Below, one piece after another: positions 50,560 through 62,200 of a stretch of 64,000 bases of DNA (its first letter is position 1; every line of letters begins with the position of its first letter). Made by a program: the position numbers and the translations under genes. The notes under the pieces were generated by a model. The model worked only from the letters and a program-made list of their open reading frames with translations. It searched no databases and was not told the origin of the DNA. The stretch spans positions 19,641,131-19,705,130 of the forward strand of contig NC_092795.1 of NCBI RefSeq assembly GCF_918797505.1, in the 5' to 3' direction. The stretch is from Bemisia tabaci. Lineage: Eukaryota; Arthropoda; Insecta; Hemiptera; Aleyrodidae.

Positions 50560-52385
50560 ACGCGTGATACCCATAATCGAAGCTCAGATTCGGATTCCTC
50601 GTTAAAAATCGATACAATTTCATGTATCATACCCCGACACGGAATTTCAGAAAAATCCATCGAACAGGAGCCGAGATAGCATTTTAAGCCACGTCAGTCA
50701 TTTCAGATTTTCGAATTTGGAATATTTGAATTAAAACGCATGATACCCAAAATCGAAGCTCAGATTCGGATTCCTCTTTAAAAATCGATACAATTGCATG
50801 TATCATACCCTGACACCGAATTTCAGAAAAATCCATCGAACAGGAGCCGAGAAGCATTTTAAGCCACGTCAGTCATTTCAGATTTTCGAATTTGGAAAAT
50901 TTGACTTAAAACGCGTGATACACAAAATCGAAGCTCAGATTCGGATTCCTCGTTAAAAATCGATACAATTTCATGTATCATACCCTGACACCGAATTTCA
51001 GAAAAATCCATCGAACAGGAGCCGAGAAGCATTTTAAGCCACGTCAGTCATTTCAGATTTTCGAATTTGGAAAATTTGACTCAAAACGCGTGATACACAA
51101 AATCGAAGCTCAGATTCGGATTCCTCGTTAAAAATCGATACAATTTCATGTATCATACTCTGACACCGAATTTCAGAAAAATCCATCGAACAGGAGCCGA
51201 GAAGCATTTTAAGCCACGTCAGTCATTTCAGATTTTCGAATTTGGAAAATTTGACTTAAAACGCGTGATACACAAAATCGAAGCTCAGATTCGGATTCCT
51301 CGTTAAAAATCGATACAATTTCATGTATCATACCCTGACACCGAATTTCAGAAAAATCCATCGAACAGGAGCCGAGAAGCATTTTAAGCCACGTCAGTCA
51401 TTTCAGATTTTCGAATTTGGAAAATTTGACTTAAAACGCGTGATACACAAAATCGAAGCTCAGATTCGGATTCCTCTTTAAAAATCGATACAATTTCATG
51501 TATCATACCCTGACACCGAATTTCAGAAAAATCCATCGAACAGGAGCCGAGAAGCATTTTAAGCCACGTCAGTCATTTCAGATTTTCGAATTTGGAAAAT
51601 TTGACTTAAAACGCGTGATACACAAAATCGAAGCTCAGATTCGGATTCCTCGTTAAAAATCGATACAATTTCATGTATCATACCCTGACACCGAATTTCA
51701 GAAAAATCCATCGAACAGGAGCCGAGAAGCATTTTAAGCCACGTCAGTCATTTCAGATTTTCGAATTTGGAAAATTTGACTTAAAACGCGTGATACACAA
51801 AATCGAAGCTCAGATTCGGATTCCTCTTTAAAAATCGATACAATTTCATGTATCATACCCTGACACCGAATTTCAGAAAAATCCATCGAACAGGAGCCGA
51901 GAAGCATTTTAAGCCACGTCAGTCATTTCAGATTTTCGAATTTGGAAAATTTGACTTAAAACGCGTGATACACAAAATCGAAGCTCAGATTCGGATTCCT
52001 CGTTAAAAATCGATACAATTTCATGTATCATACCCTGACACCGAATTTCAGAAAAATCCATCGAACAGGAGCCGAGAAGCATTTTAAGCCACGTCAGTCA
52101 TTTCAGATTTTCGAATTTGGAAAATTTGACTTAAAACGCGTGATACACAAAATCGAAGCTCAGATTCGGATTCCTCTTTAAAAATCGATACAATTTCATG
52201 TATCATACCCTGACACCGAATTTCAGAAAAATCCATCGAACAGGAGCCGAGAAGCATTTTAAGCCACGTCAGTCATTTCAGATTTTCGAATTTGGAAAAT
52301 TTGACTTAAAACTCGTGATACACAAAATCGAAGCTCAGATTCGGATTCCTCGTTAAAAATCGATACAATTTCATGTATTATACCC
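50560..52385 (+). repeat. 175-bp satellite array, about 10 copies
   Basis: The ACGCGTGATAC landmark recurs at 50560, 50736, 50911, 51086, 51261, 51436, 51611, 51786, 51961, 52136 and 52311, a constant 175-bp step after the first (176 bp). Inner copies are nearly identical; the first two and the last differ most. No reading frame runs through the array. Confidence 0.95.
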
Positions 52386-52666
52386 GAGCATAACGTGAGG
52401 GAAAGAGACGTAACGAAGGCATACTGATTCGAGCATATGAATGCAACGTGGCAACATGGGAAGTGCTCAGTGGGTCAGCGGAGGAGGAAGAAGAAGAATT
52501 TATCGTGAGAAATTCCTCGCGACGAAACCGAACGCTCAGCCGGCGCTAAGTGGCGCCTCCCCGTTCGGTTTCTTTCGGGCGACAGGCGGCGGCGTAGTAC
52601 AAAGGGGAAGTACGACAGAATCTATACGCGTCGTTAAACCTTTTTCCTTCACGCTATTCTAACATA
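52386..52666 (+). other. Unique-looking flank with GC-rich hairpin
   Basis: GAAACCGAACG at 52524-52534 pairs with CGTTCGGTTTC at 52562-52572, enclosing a second stem GGCGC/GCGCC. A 73-codon frame (52441-52662) covers it, with no recognised family. The end TTCACGCTATTCTAACATA recurs at 54261-54279. Confidence 0.55.
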
Positions 52667-54093
52667 CAGGGTGTTTCAGACCACCCGTACCAGGCATTTT
52701 TCTCGGTTGGTATAGGTCGTACGAAGTCGGAGACCGCGGGGTTGAATAGGGAATTGACCCCAAGGAATCCGAATTTCGTGGTCCCGAAACCCCCCCACCC
52801 CCCCTTGGGGGTAAAGAGGGGGTCACGATGCTAAAAGTCACGGTTCCCGACCGAATTGCGGATAGATCGCATCAGAATTGAAAAGCACGGAAAATTTCAC
52901 GTGGAATTGACCCCTTAAAATCCAAAATCGGACCATCCAAGGCCCAAATTTGATCCCCTAAAGAGGGGGACAGTACCCCCCTCCATAATTTCTCTTTGGT
53001 CTCAAAATTGACGTAAATTCTCCAGAAAAAGACGGTTTCCCAGGTAATCGACCTCGAGAAATCCAAATTTCATGATCCCGAAGCTCCTCTAGCTCCCCTT
53101 GGGGGTTAAACGGGGGGGGCCCAATTTTAAAAATCGGGGCTCCTTTCCGAAATCGCAAATTGATTGCATCCAAATTGAGGAGCAGAACACATTTACATCT
53201 TAAGTGACTCCTAAGAGTTCTAATTGACCCCCCTGAACGGCAGTAAGTAACCCCTGAGGAAGGGGGCCTCGCCCCCGCCAAAAATTTCTCAGGATTCCTC
53301 TTTGGTCGCAAAATTGACGTCGATTCTCCAGAAAAAGACGGTTTCCTCATGTAATCGACCCCGAGGAGCTCAGGGAACATGAAATTTAGAGTCCTCGGGG
53401 TCGATTACATGAGAAACCGTCTTTTTCTGGAGAATCGACGTCAATTTTGCGACCAAAGAGGAATCCTGAGAAATTTTTGGCGGGGGCGAGGCCCCCTTCC
53501 TCAGGGGTTACTTACTGCCGTTCAGGGGGGTCAATTAGAACTCTTAGGAGTCACTTAAGATGTAAATGTGTTCTGCTCCTCAATTTGGATGCAATCAATT
53601 TGCATTTCGGAAAGGAGCCCCGATTTTTAAAATTGGGCCCCCCCCCCGTTTAACCCCCAAGGGGAGCTAGAGGAGCTTCGGGATCATGAAATTTGGATTT
53701 CTCGAGGTCGATTACCTGGGAAACCGTCTTTTTCTGGAGAATTTACGTCAATTTTGAGACCAAAGAGAAATTATGGAGGGGGGTACTGTCCCCCTCTTTA
53801 GGGGATCAAATTTGGGCCTTGGATGGTCCGATTTTGGATTTTAAGGGGTCAATTCCACGTGAAATTTTCCGTGCTTTTCAATTCTGATGCGATCTATCCG
53901 CAATTCGGTCGGGAACCGTGACTTTTAGCATCGTGACCCCCTCTTTACCTCCCAAGGGGGGGTGGGGGGGTTTCGGGACCACGAAATTCGGATTCCTTGG
54001 GGTCAATTCCCTATTCAACCCCGCGGTCTCCGACTTCGTACGACCTATACCAACCGAGAAAAATGCCTGGTACGGGTGGTCTGAAACACCCTG
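52667..54093. mobile_element. 1,427-bp near-perfect palindromic element with TA flanks
   Basis: CAGGGTGTTTCAGACCACCC at 52667 is mirrored by GGGTGGTCTGAAACACCCTG ending 54093, and the two arms of about 700 bp match almost throughout, meeting near 53376-53385 with hardly any spacer. TA is present on both sides. Matching short frames on both strands are mirror images, and I see no transposase. Confidence 0.92.
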
Positions 54094-54095
54094 TA

Positions 54096-54420
54096 TGATA
54101 CATGAAATCTCATCAATTTTTCACGAGGAATCCGAATCTGAGCTCAGATTTTGGATATTACGCGTTTTAATCCATTTAAAATTGTAGGAGAAATTACCGA
54201 ATTGTCCTTGAAAATTGATCACACATTAGTGTTTTTTTACGTCATTAAACCTCTTTCCTTCACGCTATTCTAACATATGATGCTTAAAATCGCATCAGTT
54301 TTTCACGAGGAATCCGAATCTGAGCTTAGATTTTGGATATCCTGCGTTTTAATTTTCTAAAAGTTGTGGGAAAATTTACAGGAGTGTTCTTGAAAAACAT
54401 TACGCAGTAGTGTTTTCCCC
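54096..54420 (-). repeat. Inverted satellite-related copies after the palindrome
   Basis: GAGGAATCCGAATCTGAGCT occurs at about 54124 and 54307, the reverse complement of the satellite's AGCTCAGATTCGGATTCCTC. Between them TTCCTTCACGCTATTCTAAC repeats the palindrome's left flank. Confidence 0.78.
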
Positions 54421-54810
54421 CTTTTTCCTTGTTTCTTTTACTTCTATCGCGGGACGATCAATATGATGAAAAATCTCTGTATCCATTAGCCTAAACATCC
54501 TGCTCATGAAATTTAATAAACTTTTAATGAAATCGAATAAATGCCACCGAAGTTCCCTTCCCTTTAAATTACGGACAAATTCATCCCTCTATTACTAATA
54601 CCTTCACCTTCCCCGAAAAAAGTACCCAACGCTAACCCCCCCCCCCCCCCCCAAGAAAATTAGGCGATGAAAATGATTTTAGCGGATGGAGCGTCTACCC
54701 CCCTCCCCCTATCATGGATGTCGTGCAATTTTTTGGGAAGGTATTGCTTCTGTTTGAACTTGGCGATCTATAGAGAAAGTTGCGTAGAGAGGGAGGGAGG
54801 AAGATCATGT

Positions 54811-54931
54811 GGACGTAATGCTGCCAAACGGAACTATGTGCATTATGACCGTGAGCCCTGTTATGCATATATTCTTATGGATCTCAGGGCTCATGTCTTA
54901 ATGTGCATGGTTCCGTTCGGCAGAAATACGT
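54811..54931. mobile_element. GCTGCCAAACGGAACTATGTGCAT foldback
   Basis: GCTGCCAAACGGAACTATGT left, ATGGTTCCGTTCGGCAGAAA right, GTGAGCCCTG pairs with CAGGGCTCAT. It mixes the GGAACTATG arm with the GTGAGCCCTG/GGGCTCATG core of the ACGTAAGGGCGTA family. Confidence 0.75.
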
Positions 54932-55324
54932 TTAGTCCAGGAAACGAAGTATTTTGATGGCCAAAAACGAACATACGGCTGGATTTAGGCCCAATCGATT
55001 CTTCATATAAAAAGGAGTTTTTAGCTTTAAGTCCCCATGAATCCCCTTCGGGAACTGCGCACTGTGGTGCGATGAAGTTGAAAATTGGACATGTTTTCAA
55101 AAATTCACCACGAAGCAAGAAATGGACCTAGAAAGTTCATTTTTTTGAAACTGTAGGTAATTGAGTCTACTTTTCGAATAAACTATACTTTTTAATGTTA
55201 AAGTAATTTAAATGTGAGTAAAATTGAAAGAAATTGAAAATTGAGAATTATTGACCGGCATTTTTTGTATTTACGTCCTTATGAAGATCCGGATCGAAAA
55301 ATATCCTTGAGTAAAAGTTGTAGA

Positions 55325-56115
55325 TGGACCGAGTTTCTTGGGTGGTGATTTGTGTGGATGGCTGCGCTTTTGACGAAGCTATTGGCCGTGCCTTGCATAT
55401 TGGAAAACCATACCTTGGAGTGCGATTTCGGGCCGTGATTTGTGTAAACGGCTACGCTTTTGACGAAGCTGATGGCTATGCCGTGCATCTTGGAGAACCA
55501 TACTTTGGAATGTGATTTGGGGCGGTGATTTGAGTGGACGGCTACGCTTTTGACGGACCTGATGGCCATGCTGTGCATCTTGCAGAACCATACTTTGGAA
55601 TGTGATTTGGGGCGATGATTTGAGTGGACGGCTACGCTTTTGACGAACCTGATGGCCATGCCGTGCATCTTGGAGAACCATACTTTGGAATTTGATTTGG
55701 GGCGGTGGTTTTTTTGGACGGCTTCGCTGTGGACGAAGCTGATGACCATGCCGTGTATCTTGGAGAACCATACTTTGAATGCGATTGGGGCGGTTATTTG
55801 TGTGGACGGCTATGCCTTTGACGAACCTGATGGCCACGCCGTGCATCCTGGAGAACCATACTTTGGAATTTGATTTGGGGCGGTGATTTGAGTGGACGGC
55901 TACGCTTTTGACGAACCTGATGGCCATGCCGTGCATCTTGGAGAACCATACTTTGGAATGCAATATGTCATGCCGTGCATCTTGGAGAGCCATACTTTGG
56001 AATGCGATTGGTCATGCCGTGCATCTTGGAGAACCATACTTTGGAATGCGATTTGAGGCGGTGATTTGTGTAGTTGGCTACGCTATTGACGAAGCTGATG
56101 GCCATGCCGATGTAG
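55325..56115 (+). repeat. 90-bp minisatellite, about 9 units
   Basis: GATGGCCATGCCGTGCATCT-type blocks recur at 55381, 55471, 55561, 55651, 55741, 55829 and 55919, then two shortened units. Because 90 is a multiple of three and stops are rare, long frames open on both strands (for example minus 55379-55993); I treat these as by-products. Confidence 0.92.
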
Positions 56116-56275
56116 GTGATTAGGCCAGATTTCCATCATCATGGCGGTATTTAGTCAGCCAGTATGGTGATAGACTTTCGACCTGCGAACATCACGTTTC
56201 TTTGTTAAAAGCCTAAAATCTTTGTGATTTACTTCCTGAGGTCGCTACGCGGACCCATGCAGAAACTATCTCCAA

Positions 56276-56870
56276 ACGCATTCTGCTCGCCGCTAAAATG
56301 CGGGAAATCGGGATTGAAGCGAATGTACAACTCTTTAAACTCGGGGGTAAGTATGTGATGTGGTATCACGCGGAACGGAAGGAAAATCTTAGCCTTTGTT
56401 CCCGTTTGAAATTTCTGAAGATTATTAATATGGGCATTATGCTCGCATCAATAAATCGAAAACCAAGTGAGCAACTATTGGCACCCCGGAGAAGGTTTGA
56501 GATGTGGTATCACGCGAAAAAGAAGGAAAATATTATCTTCTCGTCAGTTTAAAATCACTGACGATCATGAATGAACGCATTTTGCTCGCTGCTCGCATTC
56601 GTGAATGCGAGGATCAAGCGTACAACTCTTTGAACTTGGGGGAAGGTATGTGATGTGGTATCACGCGAAAAGGAAGGAAAATCTTAGCCTTTGTCCCCAT
56701 TTAAAATTACTGTCGTTTATTAATAAAGGCATTATGCTCGCATCGATAAATCGAAAACCAGGTGAGCAACAGTTGGCAGCCCGGAGTAGGTTCAAGATGT
56801 GGTATCATGCGAAAAGGAAGGAAAATCTTATCTTTTCATCAGTCAAAAACCACTGACGTTTATGCATAAA
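56276..56870 (+). repeat. About 148-bp tandem repeat, four units
   Basis: GATGTGGTATCACGCGAAAA-type blocks at about 56356, 56501, 56653 and 56799. Two units form a larger pair (56276-56565, 56566-56870) sharing CGCATT(C/T)TGCTCGC. Frames encode MWYHAKRKEN repeatedly but are broken by stops. Confidence 0.8.
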
Positions 56871-57792
56871 CGCATTCTGCTCCCTGCTCGCATCTTATAC
56901 AGCAAAGCAATTGCTTTCAGCAAGGCAAGGATTGATCTTACTGCCTTCTCTTTTACGTATTGAAATTAGATAATCATTATGATGTGCGGTCCTGCCCGAA
57001 TTGTTGTTGGCTGGGATCGACCGTAAGACGGAAACTTAATCAAGTTAGTTTTGATTAAGAACTTGCAAGTAAAGTGATATATTAAATCAGTGATTCTGCG
57101 GGTGAACCGAATGAACGCGATGAAACTGCCGTAGGCAACTCTTACTGCTCCCTGGTCGCTTATATTGCCTGAATAGAATATTGAAGGCGAAATAGTCAGA
57201 ATTGGAATGGTTGCCGAATACTTAATTAGAGTATCAGTTTAGCTCTAGCTAATGCCGTAATTAAACCAAATTATCGCCGTCAAACTGCCTCAAGCTATTA
57301 TTATTGCTCTCAAGTCCCTTAAATTGCCTAGTCAGGAGATTGAAGGCGAACGGTCGAGGTGAGTGTGAAACATCGTCATTGGAGTGCTAGGTATGCGTCT
57401 GCAGCCATAGTGGACGTAAACAAGTACACAATTTTTCTTCTTATTCTTCTATTTTACAACATCACTCCAATAAAAAATAAAAAAATAGAAACAAACTGAA
57501 CAAAAAAAATTAAAAAAATCACTTCTGTGCCGCCTGTAAGAATAGACTGGTTGAGTCGAAGTCAGGCACTTTTTTTGGCCCACATTGATACCGGCTGGGA
57601 ACTGGAGAACCGAAATTCTCTCTTTTTTAAACATAAACATAACTAGCAATTTATTAAGTAGAAGTTAGGGAATACCATAGACAGAGGGAATAAAAAAAAA
57701 TGATATCGTTATCAAGACACACGAGTTTAATCAGAGAGCGAGATGTTGACCTGAAATCGAACAAATGTCATGAAACCTCTTCGATCAGACTA
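56871..57792. other. Unassigned stretch before the secreted-protein gene
   Basis: Two loosely similar blocks (about 57110-57260 and 57270-57370) share GAAACTGCC/CAAACTGCC, TTGCTCTCAAG-like and ATTGAAGGCGAA. No gene seen. Confidence 0.4.
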
Positions 57793-57881
57793 TCAGTCGT
57801 GACGTGTCTCTTGCATTGATATTTTTAACTGAATTAATTAGTTCGCGAGGTGAGAACAAGGAGCACGCCTGCTGAAAAAAG
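57793..57881 (+). other. Possible non-coding first exon of the secreted-protein gene
   Basis: A TCAGT initiator-like motif at 57793-57797 and a clean donor AAG/GTAAGT at 57881/57882 bracket 89 bases. Splicing to 59188 would place AAAAAAG before ATGG, a good start context. No TATA box is visible. This is inference from splice signals only. Confidence 0.3.
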
Positions 57882-59187
57882 GTAAGTGCTGTTGGAGGTA
57901 TACATTTTGAAGAGAGGAATATTTGCGGTCATACGTTTTGTCTTGGTTAAATTTTTGATACGCTGGGCTGGTCTCATTGGACAGCCAATTAAACTATTAA
58001 GAATGGTACCTAGTAAATATTACATCCATTGCAAACCATGTTTTTATGTTACAACTGCCTAAGTGCGTTTCTCGGAAAACACAATTCATTTCAAGAGAGA
58101 AAAAAAATTCTAGTGTTCCTTAAAATTTTTGACACATGTTTGTAAATTTGTAATAGATATCTTAGTTAGTTTTCGAAACATACATTAAAATCAGAGATTT
58201 TTTAGTGTTGCAATGAATACACGAATTTTCCGACTTAAATCTTCGATGCACACAGATTTAATGAAATGCGAGTGTAATTTGAATCCGTGTTAGGCCCATG
58301 CGGAAAAATTATTAATTCCCATATTTTCACACTGCAGAGACTGTTTGCGGTGACGTTCAGTCTTAGTGCACGATTTGACTCTTCTCTTTTTTCATGAGCG
58401 GGAAGTTTGGGTTCACGCATCGAAAAACGTCAAGTGTCCTAGTTAGGATTTATCTCCTAAAATTAGTTATCTACGAAGTTATCTACAAAAATAACTGAAA
58501 TTGTCCTCAGTAATTTTCGTCGCGTAAACCGTGCTTTACGTGAAATTTTAATCAGGAATCGTGTATCAGAATACTTAAATTCGCATACCTTGTTTAGTGG
58601 TCCACTTGTGCTTTTAATTATAGCTACGATGATTAAGATTAAGATTACTGGAGTTAATTTTTCAGGAAACGAGAGGTATACTACTTCTCTGTTTACGTCA
58701 CACACACACACATTGTCCATCACATAGAACGTCACATGGTACGTGGCACTGTCCATCACATGAAAAAAGAAGAATTTTTCCGGAAAATCGATTTCCCCAA
58801 AAATCACATAGCATAAAGATTGGCCTGCTTGATCAACCAACGCAGTTTAGTGAAAGAGCATTTTCGGATGCTTTAAACTAATTGGATTTTCAAATTTCGA
58901 AAATCTTAGATTGCCATCAATTTCCCTAGCTTTCGGGCATCGTATATCACTGTTCCTGTGCATCATTAACATTCTATTAGTTTCCAATTTTTGATGAAGA
59001 TGAAAATTGAATTTCTTTAAAGAGGAATGACACTTCCTCCACCCGCGATACTCGGTCAATATTTAAAAGTTAACAGAAAGAATGTAAACTATCTATTATT
59101 GATCCATCGAACCCTATGCTTTTGACGCCCTTTTTTCATTCCACGTTTTGAAACATTAAACACACTCTGATTTTCTTCATTTTGCAG

Positions 59188-59290
59188 ATGGCGATGTCTT
59201 CACAAAACGTTAGTAGTTTTTCCCCATCACTTAACCGGTTTGTTTTACAGCTGGTGACATCGTTACTCATCGCAACAGTTTTCAACTCAT
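59188..59290 (+). CDS. Secreted protein exon 1 (signal peptide)
   Basis: ATG abuts the acceptor tttgcag; donor GTAAGA at 59291; 103 nt ending in phase 1. Encodes the hydrophobic leader ending VFNS plus the first base of Cys. Confidence 0.68.
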
Positions 59291-62200
59291 GTAAGACATT
59301 CATTAATGCAACTAGGTAACTACTGGATAATAAATTAAAGTTCTGCCTCTATGCATACATTTAAGTACATTACAATTATAATACATTTATACAATTACAT
59401 AATACAATTATAAACATACAATTATAATACATTTTGGAAAATAACCCTGGTAAACAAATGATTAATTCAATGACAATATGTTCCCGAAACCGAATTATAT
59501 TAACTCAGTACAGAAGGGAACATGAAGAACAGAAGATAAAGTATCAAGAACTTCCTCGTCCAACAGGTCAAGAAACATACTAGTTGTTGCCTAAGCAAGA
59601 GAAGCTTCAGCGCAAGAAATACAATTTTACATGATTTTAAGCTCAATAATAGTTCAAAGTATTGTAGAGGCTTCCTTCTAACTCGAAAATAAAATCTTCA
59701 AAGGTGTAAATTACAAGATTATGCTCAGTCAAAGTGCACGTCTTGGCTATGCTGACTCGCTCCAATTTATCCTCTTTTTTTATTTATTTATTTATTTGTT
59801 GAATATTTGATGCTATACGTTAAGATGTACAGTTGAAAGCACCGATGTAAGTTGATAATTGTATTTTTTCAGAGGTATCCTTTACAAACTTATGCTGAGC
59901 TCCGCGGCAGGTTTACGGAGTAAATTCACACTTGTAAAATAATGTTCATGCTTGTTGCAGGCGAGACCCAAGGTTGGCTAGACCTCCAAGAATCCTCAGT
60001 AGAAAATGAGAGTCAAAATACAGTACCACTAAGGCCCTTGGTCCCTTTGAGTAAGTAGAAAATGTAAATGGATTGAACAATTTGAAACGCATCGATCATC
60101 TTTTTCCAAATTTAAGTAACCCAGACCACAAAATCACAAGAATTCCACATAAGTCAGTAGGTAAATAAAAAGCATGTTGCTAGATGTGGAGATGTACCTT
60201 ATCGATGGCAATGATCCCTTTGAATTGGAGCTTTTACTTCATTTTGGCAATTTTTGTGAACATTTGGGGCCCCAGGCAAAGTTATTGTTTCCGAAAAGTC
60301 TGTAATCAATACTAATTTGATATAAAAAATTACTCTTCTGCTTTGAAATAAAAGTTGGTAATAGTTAACCAACAGGAAGTTTTTGGTCAAAATTTTAATT
60401 AATATATAAATTGTATTTTTTCCATTCTTCGTTATTTTTTTCTTTTTTGGGTAATGACATAACTTCATTACTGTGTGAAGATTTTTATTTTCTTCCCCTA
60501 CAGAAGCTAAAAGCACCAAACGACACAACACTATCCTGTCATTGTGATTCCCGATTTACCGTTATTATACCCAAACATAACACTTTCAATTTTACATGGT
60601 CACTGTGTTTCAGGGTTTTTCTGTTCTGTAGCCTGCGCTTTGAATGGATTGAAAGATATCAATCACACGTAATGCAGACGTCATACCTATAAAATTGGGT
60701 CCGGCAAAACTGCAGCACACGTAGGGCATCATTGCCACTTGCTTAAAACAGACATTGTGTCTTTACGGAATTTTTAAGATATTAATTTCTTTTTTCACAT
60801 TTGATACCACTGGTTCAATGAAACATTTTGTGACTTTTACAGACACATTTAACCATCTCATGCTGAGTGTGAAAGCGGATAACTCCAGCGCAGCGGGAAA
60901 CTCATCCACATCTGGAACGAGTAAGCACAATTCCTTCATTCTTATCTGACACTTTTTTTAAAATTTAAATGTAACTTTTATTGTTTAAATAATCAAATTG
61001 TGTGAGTTTGTATCACACTGTTACATTAATTTATAGAGGGTGTCATAAAGTGCTATATATCCCTCTGTTACTACATTGTAAAAGATAAACTTAAACAAAT
61101 AAACAACTGCATGCTAAAAACATTAACGAAAAAACAAAACCCCCAAAAAGGGAAAAATAAATGACGGACTTCACCGAGCTTAAGCTTAAGCTCTCTCTTT
61201 GAGCTTCTGTATGCTCGGAAACGCGTCTCTTTCTGAAATTTACCCAATAATGACCTGATTTTAAGGAAATATGGACGTATTTATGCTAAAAGGAACTATG
61301 TGCATAGGAGTTGCGTGAGACATAGTTCCTTTTAGCATAAATACGTCCATGTGTAGACCCTGCAACAGCCTCATTATGAGATTGAGATAAGATTATTATA
61401 TATTTCAGTCATGTATAGTTTAGAGTCCTTTTCCCGTAAAAAGTTACAAATAGACCAGTATGCGACCACCATTAAAGAGAAAAGACATAGGTGTCAAAAA
61501 ACTTAAAATCTCGCAAAAGTTTGGACATTTTTTTCAGAAAACGTCAAAAAAATGTCAATTCAAACTCGAACCGTGCCGACTTTAAATTTTTACCTAGACT
61601 GGAAAAAAACACATCGGATCTAGAGTCCAGACTCTCGAAAACATTGACAAGAAAAAATTCAATCAGATTTTTGCTTGAATCAAAACGAAATCCGCTTAAA
61701 TTAAGAGGCTTGGTTCTTGATTTAAGCTAGATTCTGATTGAATCAAGAGTACTTTTTCTTGTCGATGTTTTTAAGAGTCTGGGCTCTAGATCCAGTGTGT
61801 TTTTTTCCAGTGTAGTTAAGAAAAAAAATAATAGAATAAAAATAGTTTGAAACAAAAGCTGTTTGAAATTTTTATCCGCTATAATCGAGGCCAAAAACCG
61901 GGGAGTAAAAATATAATATCTTCTTGCCCTTTTGTGGGACAAAAATCATGTAAACTTACATAACTTCACATATGAGATACTTGAACGAATATTTGACCAA
62001 ACTTGATGCAACTTGATCTCCTGAAAAATTTACCTCCCGGTATATTACAATCTATTTCACTGTGTAAAGTTACAACTGAGAAACCGTTGCGCTGCCAGAC
62101 ATTTTCCCGGGGCAGGGAGCTACGGTCGTAAAATGTGTCATGGGCAAAGGGGGTCAAAGTAAAGAAAATCTCGCAAGTAACGAAAAATTACTTTTTTGGG

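Noticed and set aside
50560..52385. CRISPR array
   Set aside because: The 175-bp units are contiguous and nearly identical with no unique spacers; this is a satellite in a eukaryotic genome.
52872..53887. Matching frames on both strands in the palindrome
   Set aside because: Identical frames on plus and minus are a mirror effect of the inverted repeat. No transposase motif is seen.
55279..55993. Minus-strand frames of 156 and 204 codons as a repetitive protein gene
   Set aside because: They are overlapping frames of a 90-bp minisatellite; several frames are open at once, as expected from a stop-poor unit with a length divisible by three. No splice sites or known domain.
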